Source: Larix kaempferi
Lineage: Eukaryota; Streptophyta; Pinopsida; Pinales; Pinaceae
NCBI GenBank assembly: GCA_027924585.1
Contig: BSBM01000779.1
Coordinates: 12,365,001 to 12,429,000, forward strand
Length of the DNA: 64,000 nt
Direction of reading: 5' to 3'
The number at the start of each line of letters is the position of its first letter. Positions within the stretch are counted from its first letter, which is position 1. The translations under genes and the position numbers were made by a program. Of this stretch, positions 22,605 through 31,558 are shown piece by piece. A model generated the notes under the pieces. The model did not search any database. It saw only the letters and a list, made by a program, of their open reading frames with translations, and was not told where the DNA came from.

Positions 22605-22900
22605 CTGCTATGATGATGCTGTGATCATGAGGATCCAGATGATGATGTTGTTGATCGTGATGGTCTAGATGACGATGCTGTTGATCGTGATGGTCTAGAT
22701 GGTGATGCTGCTGATCATGATGGTCTAGATGACGATGCTGTGATCGTGATGGTCTAGATGATGATGCTATTGATTGTGATGATCTAGATGACGATGCTAT
22801 GATCGTGATGGCCTAGATGACGATGTTGCTGATCATGATGATCTAAACGATGATGATGTTGATTGGTAGATCAACATCATGTGATCTAGATGATGATGAT
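22605..22900. repeat. C1 minisatellite 3
   Basis: About eight units of 29-30 bp with consensus GA(C/T)GATGCTGTTGATCGTGA followed by TGGTCTAGAT. Confidence 0.85.
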
Positions 22901-22971
22901 GTTGTAGCTAATCAAGTGCTACAGAAGATGAAGACTCAATACTGATGATGCTAATGTTCCAGTATTGATTA

Positions 22972-23500
22972 TGTTGCAGTAACTGTTTGAGTTACTGATG
23001 ATGATGTATAAAGAAAGCTTCCAATGATTTATAGATGTATCATGTATCATGTAGTCAATGACTCCTTGCTCCGATGGGACTTTATTATGTATCCGGAGAT
23101 GTTTATTCCTCCGAGGGATTGTGGTAACTAGGGTTATTAGATCTCCCATGTGAGGTCGGCCCTGAGTTAGTTATTTGATGGTTATTAGACTCTCCTAGGA
23201 GAGGTCGGCCCCAAAGGGTAAAAATTCAGTCAGAAAACAAGTATAAGTAGAGGAGGATGTTCCTCACTTATTTCATTCATTCATCCACTTGGGAGTAGCA
23301 CACAAGTGAGAGAGAGGTCTGCATAGGAGGAGAAGGAGCTCTAGTCTTGGACTACATGTTGTATTTGGTTGATTATCTATATTGAGGAAAGCTTTGTTGG
23401 GTTTTCTACCTCATGAGGGTTTCCCAGGGTAAATCTTTGTCTATCTTGTGATTGTGTTTCTTTCAGTGATCTTGCTAGTCAGATTAGTATAAACTTAACA
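22972..23500 (+). repeat. C1 3' LTR (left edge uncertain)
   Basis: 23069-23500 matches the 5' LTR from CTCCGATGGG to AAACTTAACA. The left edge is placed at TGTTGCAG (22972) because it gives a similar length (529 against 499 bp), but the first 97 bp do not align convincingly. The alternative is that the LTR starts just after 21574 and was expanded by the minisatellites. Confidence 0.6.
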
Positions 23501-23524
23501 TAGGGTCTTGGGAAGGGCCCTACA

Positions 23525-24015
23525 AGATGGTAGATTTCTCATGGGGGTATGAGTAGTCAAATCTGAGCCTTAATCATTACATGTGTCGAGGAATATGATG
23601 GCATCAACTGCTAGAGATGGGGGAGTAAATGCTCAGCTATAAAATGATGAACTATGGGTTTATCTTGTTAAAGTGGATCAAAATTAATCGGACTTGTAGG
23701 GTGTTCGACATCATGGGTGTTAAATTATGACAGGGATGAAATGGTGCGCACATTGATGGCACATCATTCCCGGGAATTAGGACCCTATGGTTATCAGTGG
23801 GAATACTGGTAAATGAAATGTAAATAGAGGTATGATTTTGCATATATGCTAGTGTCGGGATGATACCTGTGATAAAAATTCATGCGCCATTTTTGAATTT
23901 CTGAAAGGGTTGGAGTCTTAGTGTCTTAGTCAATTTCCTATACACATGGTACAAATACCCAAATGTAATGGATATCATGACAAAGGTACTTAAAAATGAA
24001 AAAAAATAACCAACA
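23525..24015 (-). repeat. Tat(-) 3' LTR, segment 3 (upstream end)
   Basis: Inverse of Tat(+) about 59264-59800, for example the ATTCCCACTGATAACCATAG match. The edge at 24015 (TGTTGGTTATT on the minus strand) is inferred from the TGTTG/CAACA ends. No polypurine tract is visible beside it in either copy, so the true LTR start may lie elsewhere. Confidence 0.55.
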
Positions 24016-24089
24016 ATACAGTGCACCTGTGGATTTCTCATGAATCAGGGATAGAAACATTTGAGGCACAACCTGTTGGTAGGGTTGTT

Positions 24090-25300
24090 GAGGGTTACTC
24101 CTTTCATATCATTTAATATATATTCCCCATTGGGTAGGAATTTCTTGATGATGTAGGGTCCTTTCCATTTAGATACAAATTTAACCAGTCCATGTTTGGT
24201 GTCTTTTTTGGTGTTGAAGAATAGGACAAAGTCTCCCTTGTTAAAGGTGTGAGGTTAGACTAGGAGATCATAGTGCACTTTCGAGAACTACGTTATGGCC
24301 TCATTCTATTGGAACAAGTCCCTTCTTTATTCATCAAGGTTTTCTAAAGTAAATAACATTGTTTGAGAGTCGAAGTATCAGGTAATAACTCCATAGCTTA
24401 TTGGAGTGTAGGTATTTGGCAATCAATAGGTAATAAAACTTCTACTCTATGTATGAGGTGGAATGGGTTAAATCCTATGTCCATTTTAACCCAGGTTTAG
24501 TATTCCCTAAAGAAGGGAATAGCATATGATTTCAATTGGATTTTTTCGTGTTCACCATGCATTGAAGCATGGTTTTGAGAAGTTTGTTCACAACTTTGAC
24601 TTGGCCATTAGCTTGAGGATTGTAAGATGTAGAGAATTCATGCTTGAATCCTAACAAAAGTGATAATTACACGAAAGAATGATTGCGGAATTTGGTGTCG
24701 TTATCATATACTAACTGTTTTGGGACATTGAAGCGTGAAGTTACATGATTCAAGTAGAATCGTGTAGCAGTAGTGTCAGTACAATTAAATGTGGGCATTG
24801 CTTCAGACCACTTAGTGAAGTAGTCGAATGCCACTACCATATATTTGTGACCCTACACTGAGGCTAGGTGACATTCCATGAAATTAATTCCCCACTTGCA
24901 AAATGGGCCAGCAGTGATTACTGGATGGAGGAGGGAAGGGCGTGTCCATGTATTGTAGGAAAACTCTTGAAAATTGGCACATATTTTGATAGCATAAACG
25001 CAATATTTGAACAATGACGACCAAAAACAGCATGTACGGAGTATTTTTTGGGTGGATTCTATCCCTAAGAGATGGAAACTACATGCCTCATTGTGACAAT
25101 CATTGAGGACCCTATCTACTTACTCATGGGGCAAGCAATGTCTTAGGATATTGTCAACCCCGTGATGATACAAGACATCTCCAAGGAGAAGATATCATGG
25201 AGCTTGATGGTGTATGCATCAGATATCATCACAAGACAAGTGAGGGATGAATTTCTAAGTTCGGAGATATGTCAGGATATCCTCATACCATGGATCATCT
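24090..25300 (-). pseudogene. Tat(-) integrase, catalytically broken
   Basis: Tat-type integrase with a decayed zinc domain (about 25080-24950) and core. The first catalytic Asp of the xIDFM motif is Asn here (codon 24883-24885); the Tat(+) copy keeps Asp. The V-Y-D-N-D motif keeps the second Asp. The catalytic Glu is Lys (codon 24595-24597, G-Q-V-K-V-V-N), whereas Tat(+) has G-Q-V-E-A-M-N. Both changes are G-to-A. Several stops also interrupt it. Confidence 0.8.
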
Positions 25301-25309
25301 CTAGCTATG

Positions 25310-26935
25310 AGGAAAATATGTTCATCGAGTAATTGTCCATTCACAGGTTTTCCCAGGGTAGTATCTAGGAGGTCGGTGACGATCTCAGCAAGGGCCAATG
25401 CATTTTTTCTTTTAGGGATAAAAAAATCAAGGTCGAATTCTTGGAGAATAAAAATCCAATGTGCAAACTTACCATTAATGAGTCAATGGCTAATTATGTA
25501 TTGCATTGGATTAGAGTCTGTGATCACTATGGTTTTGCATAATAAGATGTAATGGCATAATTTATGTACTGAGAAGATTACAGCTAGTGCGAGCTTCTCT
25601 TCACGAGTGTAGTTGAGTGCTAGTCTTGTTAATGTTTTTCTCATGTAGTAAATGACATGTTCATTGTGACCTTTAGAATGTTGGACCAAGACGCTTGCAA
25701 CAACAGAAGATGACGTCGAGATATAGAGGGTAAAATATTTGTCAAAGTCTAATGGAGAGATGAGGGGTGTATAATCCAACGCTTGCTCGAGTGCATCAAA
25801 AGAACTTTGCGCCTGGTCATCCCAGTGAAAAGGGATGTCTTTCTGAAGCAGACCCAGAAAACCATGTGCCTAAGTGGCATAATCAGGAACAAAGTGACGA
25901 AGGAAATTGGCCTTTCCCTAAACACTTTGCAACTGGATTTGTGTCCATGAGGGAGGTAAGTCAATGATGGCTTGTAATTTGGACGGTTCTATGGTGATTC
26001 CTTCTTTTGAAACAATGAATCCTAATAATTGTCCCACGGTGACACAAAACACGCATTTTATGGGATTTAATCATATGTTGTACTTATGACATCGCATGCA
26101 AATGGTGCGTAGGTCGCATAGGTGATCACACCATTTTTTTAGATTTGATAGTTAGGTCATCGAGGAAAGTTAGGATGGTATGGGCTAGGTCATTGAAAAT
26201 GTATGCCATATCATTTTTGAATGTGGATCCATCATTCTTTAACCCAAAAGGAATAACCCTATAGGAAAAGGTTCCCCAAGGTGTTGTAAATGTCGTTTTG
26301 TATTGATCATGCAGGAGGATCCATATTTGGTAATAACCGGAAAATCCATCCATGAAGAAAAAAATTTCACTACCCGCACATGAATCGAAAATCTGGATGA
26401 TGAATGGGGTCGGGTATTTGTCCTTGCGGCATGCTAGGTTGAGATCACAAAAATTGGTACAAACTTGGATGGTTCCTTGCTTCCTATTTACTAGGACAGG
26501 ATTAGAGACCCATGATGTATAAACAATGGGAAAACAAATCCATCCTGAAGGGGGTTTTTGATCTCGGCCTTTATGGTTGGGGCCTTAGAGGGGTGGATAG
26601 GTCGTTGTTTCTATCTAACTAGGGTTGCATCTATCCAAGTCTCTATATGGTGTTTGACAATTGAAGGGTCTAAGCCATGCATTTCTTCATAAAACCATGA
26701 GAATACATCTCGAAATTCTTTGAAGAGAGAGGTGAAGTCGATGACTTCTTGTGGTTAGCATGATGCACCAATTGCGATGTTTTCAATTAATTTTGGTTTG
26801 ATGGAAATATAAACTTGAATCATGGGATAAATGTCAGATATATTGTCGTATTCAAAGGCATCAGGGGTGATATTAGTAATTAGTACAGGGTTGTGTCTAC
26901 ACTATTTTAACTATCTTGCTAAGAGGTGGTGAGTC
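25310..26935 (-). pseudogene. Tat(-) reverse transcriptase and RNase H
   Basis: RT lead-in F-R-D-V-F-S-W-F-Y-E-E-M at about 26715. Then Q-G-T-I-Q-V-C-T-N-F, F-M-D-G-F-S-G-Y-Y-Q-I, T-P-W-G-T-F-S-Y-R-V-I-P-F-G-L-K-N, and the catalytic F-L-D-D at about 26165 (Y to F). RNase H reads Y-F-T-L-Y-I-S-T-S-S, where the first catalytic Asp is not seen, then Y-T-R-E-E-K-L-A-L and I-T-D-S-N-P. These motifs match the plant Tat branch. Frameshifts near 25970 and several stops. Confidence 0.88.
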
Positions 26936-26939
26936 TCTA

Positions 26940-28780
26940 CATCAGAAATGAAGCAATTATCAAAAATTTCTTAAGATCTAAGTTCATTCATTAAACATTC
27001 ATTGAGATCTAAGAACATTTTAGAATTAGAATCATGCAACATAAGCAAACATTCAACACTAAAATGGTAGAAACTTGAATTAATTCATATTAAAACAAGG
27101 AACAAGTACATCCTTACCAATGATCTTGGTGTGAATCCCTCATCCATTTCCATGAGCTTCCCTTCCTTCACCCTTGCTTTTGAAGAATTTGAGCTCTTAT
27201 GCTTACTTCAGAATCTCCTCAGCATGCCTTTACTTTTTTTATCTCTTTTTTACCATGCCCCAAAGCCTTTCTTATATAGCATTGGGAAATGGGCCCTAGG
27301 CTTATCTTTTGAGTGTGGGATAATCCCCTTTCATGATTTTAGATCATTTTCACTTAAAAACCCCCTTTTCCACAGTTTTAAGGCTTTTTGCACCACTTAG
27401 AATGATTTTAAGCACAATTAATGCATTTCTCAGAGAGGATTCGTCTCTGAATGAACTTGTGTCATGTCTTCCAGTTGCAGGTGCATGGTAAACATATGCT
27501 TCATCTGTCACATGACTAAGGGTGTCAATTTGATTGTTAGCGAATGCCCCGTAATGTGTGAGGTCCGAAGCAGAGCTAAGGGCCGAAATACATTACTAAA
27601 ATTTATACTTATTAAACTGATACTCTTTGTACTGATACTCTTTATCGTTCAAAACAAGGATGAGGGAAGGAAAACTCACAGCCGCAGGATTGAGGATCAC
27701 ACCTGCAAAAGATAGCAATTTCTCAAATATATAATATCTTCCTAAGGTGGGCATACCCATGCTCAGCAATAAACAAGCATTGCCACGAACAATACACAGT
27801 GGATCCATGTCAAAAGCAATTTTTTCTGAAATGTAAACATGCACTTTGATGAGTGCGAGAACAAAGTCTTTATTGAACTTCTGACATGGCGTTTTAATCT
27901 TGCGCAGCTTGGGCAGTGCATCGATGAGTGATACAACTATTTTTCCCAAGGTCTTCAATACAAATTGACGATAGTACGATTTTATATCATGCGAATAAGT
28001 GATATGATGTCGAGCATAATAAAACACCATCTGATTACCTGTCATTGACATATGCCGTTAACAGATGCAAAGAGACCCACCGATAATGATGATGGACTCT
28101 AAGGTACTGAGTAAAAACTAACAAGTGTGAATAGATGTTCTGAAGTCGAACACTTGTAGAATCAAACAATCAGAGGTCATTGATGTATACCCACTGTCAT
28201 TGCAAGGAAACCTGCCACTAATGACTACAAGATCCAAGGTACTCTTGGGTTTATAGATCTATGTCCTAGATGATGATTTGATGTTGATAGGAATAGATCC
28301 ATCGGAAGGAGGGCATTCATGCATCCAACATCAACCAATACGAAACAAAGATCAATAGTATGATATAATTTCGTAGAACTGCAAGATCCAACATTGTATA
28401 CTGACACAAGGAAGGCTGACATGATTGGTCAGGAATATTTGAGGAATGGCCGACTCGGTTTGGAATTCCCTTGAACACATAACACGACACTGAATGGACA
28501 CTTGGAAACATAGGACTTTGAGTAATTGACCTTAATGAAATCCGCTAATTCCAGATGCATTAACAAAAGCTCCATTGGTGAGGGGAAGGATAACCCATCG
28601 GTGGAGATCTGTTCAAAATACTGGTACAACTTCCTAAGGAAAATGCAGATGGTGTACTGACCGCGGATACAATATTATGTGCCGTGTTCAAGGGAGACAA
28701 GGACTGACTGTTGCTATTTTCTTTGAAGTTTATAATATGAATTGATTCAAGTCTCTCCCTTTTTGTATTTTTGTGTTTTC
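26940..28780. other. Unassigned sequence between Tat(-) RT and protease
   Basis: About 1.8 kb where Tat(+) has a proline-rich spacer with zinc knuckles; I see no match to that spacer. Plus-strand 27130-27330 looks promoter-like (CTTATATAGC at about 27270). The minus strand has a 151-codon open frame (28051-27596) with a codon-like composition (motif L-P-K-L-R-K-I-K-T-P-C) but no family I recognise. It may be an old insertion or captured host DNA. I could not find matching ends or a target duplication. Confidence 0.4.
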
Positions 28781-28951
28781 CAATTTTTTTTAACCTTTTT
28801 CATTTATTAGCTTGAAAAAAGAATAAAGCATGCTATGATACATTAGAAGAAACGAGTGTCTCAAGGGCATGCGCCTAAATTTCAAGGGAATGGGTCAAGC
28901 CAAGGCAAAGATTCAAATTGCAAACAAGGGCTGAGCTAGTTATGTACACTC

Positions 28952-30232
28952 TTAGAGATGTTTCCTCCATGGGTATGGGTCAAATATACATAAGCAATGG
29001 TTTATAGGCATCTTGTAACAGAAGTGACTATATAGGAAAATAAGCAACATAAGCAATAAGCAACGAAGCAGTTTGCATGGATGTTCAAGTGGATATTTTA
29101 ACGCGAGCTTATGTAAAATGGCAAACAATTGGGAGCCCATTAGGATATGGTCAGAAATGAATGAAAGAGAAATATGTGGTCTCAAACTCCAAGTCATGAT
29201 GGGACTAATAGGGCTCCCGGGCCTATAAGAATAACTCATCATGGGCACCAAAATGGCAATGGGGTGCTGACTAGGGTGTCCCATGTTCGGTAGGCTCTGC
29301 TGTCGGAATGGTGGAAAATACAGATATGAACGGCAGACCCACCAATTTCCAACATGTTTGACCCTATGGCAAGTTTGGGTTGCAAAAGGTTCAAATGCAT
29401 CTTCACAAAGGGATGGCCTAAACATATATGCAAGTTTCCAAATATACCAAATAAGATCGAGGAACATGCAGATCATGCTCCTATACTTGGGTATATTTAT
29501 ATCAAGTATGCTCCCAGTGGCCCCACAAAAGATGTCCTTAGGTGGGTACAACCAAATGTTTACAACTTCAAGGATATCTTCATTTGATGATAAAATGTAA
29601 TCCAAGAATTCATGTGAGCCGGGGGATCTCACAGCCCAAATGGGCCAGGTAACCAAATCATATTCCTCCATCAAGGGAATATTTTGATTTGAATCTGCCG
29701 AAGCGATTTGAGTAGCTTGGTTTGAAACTTCTACGACAGATAGAGGTGATCCATATGCTTGCCAACATGGAAATGACATTACACAAGATGAGGTCCTTTC
29801 ATCTACTATGGTTAGATAGATGTTCTTACCATGAGTCATTACTTTAATCTGAAAAGCAACTTCGGGAAGGATCCTACATATTGAATGGTTTATGTCTGAT
29901 GTGATCAAAGTCTCATCGGATGGATCAACAGTACCAATGGCAGATAATAGTTCCTTTCTTTGCGCAGAATGATATTGCAATACCTCCAAGGCCGACATGG
30001 CACATGGTACTTGAGCTAGGTCCTCAAGAGAATTACCGTTCTGAGAAGCTCGCGTGTTAGGATTATGCATTGTTCTACGTAGAACAGCTTTGGGGGGGTG
30101 TGGTACTAAGTCTATGGCTAGTTTCTCAATGTAGAGACAACCATCTGGTTGTGATTCCAATTGATCCGATGTACCAGGAGAGACATTATAATAATCAAGT
30201 CTTGTTTGAATGTTCATCTCAAGATCACACAT
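28952..30232 (-). pseudogene. Tat(-) protease region
   Basis: A 426-codon open frame. The S-A-L-E-V-L-Q-Y...R-K-E-L-L-S-A-I-G...V-D-P-S-D block is characteristic of plant Tat elements upstream of protease and is shared with Tat(+) at 55950-56040. The active site reads I-V-D-E-R-T-S-S-C-V-M-S (about 29775-29810): the Gly of the D-x-G-A/T consensus is Arg, so activity is unlikely. From about 29600 the protein no longer resembles the Tat(+) sequence in this frame, because the homology shifts to another frame near 29433-29239. Confidence 0.8.
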
Positions 30233-30262
30233 GAAGACATTGGCATTAGGATCATTGCCCCC

Positions 30263-31290
30263 TTACGGGGGGGTTGGTTGGTTTCCCCCTGGTGGAGGTA
30301 ACGGTGTCAAAATAATGGGTTGTTGTTGCCCATGGCATTGAAGCACCGTTGGTGCATCTCCCTTCCTAGAGTTAGCATTTTTCTTACTCTTGTACTTCTT
30401 CTTCTTTCCTCTCAGGTCTATGGATGAGACTGTGAGGATGTCATATGTGTTGGAAGGATTAGCAAGTTCCTGCATTGCCTGGCCAGCTATGGGTTGTGAA
30501 TTATGAATAGAAAATTGTCCCGGATGTGGGGTAATCTGTTCAAGATGGTTAACGGAATCCATCATACCATCGACATAAGGTTCATGTGGCAGCCTAGCTG
30601 GATCAAATGCAGGTCTTGCAGGTTGGTTCCAAAAAGATTGGTTATTTTCTAGAACCTGACCACTCCATTGCGGAATGGGGTTAATGGTTGGATTGCTCCC
30701 TTGCAGGGTTAGGCCCGAAAAAGATTGGTTACTTTCGAGAACCTGACCACTCCACATATGTGTTTCTTGGGTGTGATAAGAATTCCAAGGTGGGTTTCCT
30801 CTTTGCGGAGGTTGACCCCAAGAAGTTTGGATACTTCCTAAAACATGACCAATGGATGGATTGCCTCCTTGTAGAGGTGGGGCCCAAGAATATTGGTTAC
30901 TTCCTAGATCCCAACCACACCATGGCGGTAGAAATTGGTATTGAAAATCATTCAAAGGTTGACTTCCTCTTTGTGGAGGTGGCATCCAAAAAGATTGGTT
31001 ACTTCCTTAATGTTGCCCAGTCCATTGTGAACTAGGTTGCATGTATGGATTTCCCCCTTGTAGAGGTATGTTCCATGGAGATTAGTTACTTAGTGGAACA
31101 CTACCATTCCATTGCGGGATATGATTAAAGGGTGGATTTCCCCCTTGTGGGGGTATGTTCCATTGAGATTGGTTACTTGATGGAACACTACCACTCCATT
31201 GCTGGTTGGGATGCATGGGTGGATTGCCCCCTTGCAGGGGTGGGCCCCAATTAGATTGGTTACTAGTTGGAACAGGACCACTCCATTGAA
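30263..31290 (-). pseudogene. Tat(-) gag C-terminus with eight-unit peptide repeat
   Basis: From 31289 down to about 30600 the minus strand encodes about eight copies of a 28-29 residue unit, W-S-G-x-V-x-x-S-N-Q-S-x-W-x-x-P-P-x-Q-G-G-N-P, with two stops. A Lys-rich block (G-K-K-K-K-Y-K-S-K-K-N, about 30410) follows and corresponds to the basic block of Tat(+) gag near 55325. The gag N-terminus is missing; the sequence switches at about 31290 to the repeat shared with 34245-34522. Confidence 0.75.
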
Positions 31291-31558
31291 TGTTTCCTTT
31301 ACAAAAAAGGCACTCAGGGAGTTTCTGTTAATCTCTTTTCTGACTCCTTAAAGAATGAAAAGACCATCGAGCAATCTTGCTTCCTTTCATGCTCACTAAA
31401 AGTATTTGAAAAGGCGTCTATTTAGTATAAGTTTAACCCTTTTACAAACCTGGTAGACTAATTACGAAAAAGGAATACTCTATTCACATTAGCTAGAAGA
31501 GTTATCCATTGCCTACTTTTATGATTTTTCGGGCCTTGGGGACTAACACACGAAAAAG
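31291..31558. repeat. Repeat copy 1, shared with 34245-34522
   Basis: About 270 bp in the same orientation as 34245-34522, from AAAAAGGCACT to the shared CACACGAAAAAGAA end. It ends exactly where mini-T begins. The second copy lies within the Tat-like LTR to the right, so this is probably an LTR subrepeat displaced by recombination. Confidence 0.75.

Larger units (their letters stand above)
14484..23500 (+). mobile_element. Ty1/copia element C1
   Basis: A plus-strand copia element in S1, with target duplication TAGGG (14479-14483 and 23501-23505). Order is 5' LTR, initiator-Met primer site, gag, protease (split by S2), integrase, RT, RNase H, which is the copia order with integrase before RT. 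About 1.4 kb of minisatellite lies between RNase H and the 3' LTR match. LTR halves differ at about 17 of 435 aligned bases by eye. Pol has one frameshift and two stops. Confidence 0.9.
12881..23524 (+). mobile_element. Solo LTR S1, interrupted by copia C1
   Basis: TGTAATTCCC at 12881 and GGGCCCTACA at 23524 form TG...CA ends, flanked by the 5-bp duplication AGATG at 12876-12880 and 23525-23529. Without C1 the body is about 1.62 kb (12881-14483 plus 23506-23524) and encodes nothing recognisable, which fits a solo LTR. It has a TATA-poor CTATTTAAG box near 14017 followed by a leader-like stretch, suggesting plus orientation. The Tat(-) LTR reads through when S1 is removed. It could also be a small non-autonomous element without internal region. 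Confidence 0.75.
659..31290 (-). mobile_element. Tat-lineage Ty3/gypsy element Tat(-), 5'-truncated and invaded
   Basis: A minus-strand Tat-type Ty3/gypsy element. From right to left it carries gag C-terminus (31289-30263), protease (30232-28952), RT/RNase H (about 26935-25310), integrase (25300-24090) and a 3' LTR in three pieces (24015-23525, 12880-12579, 2923-659). Its homologue Tat(+) lies at 53590-62139 in opposite orientation, and the LTR pieces read through in the same order in both, which is how the insertions were delimited. The 5' LTR, leader and gag N-terminus are missing; the element stops at about 31290 inside the gag repeats. No target duplication could be matched. Confidence 0.8.

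Noticed and set aside
21595-22900. Regular repeats that could suggest a CRISPR-like array
   Set aside because: There are no unique spacers between constant repeats; the units are contiguous, drifting minisatellites inside a plant copia element.
28952-29433. Minus-strand continuation of the Tat(-) protease frame as a distinct domain
   Set aside because: Homology to Tat(+) moves to another frame here (the L-G-H-P-F motif at 29433-29239), so the tail of the long frame is a frameshift product.
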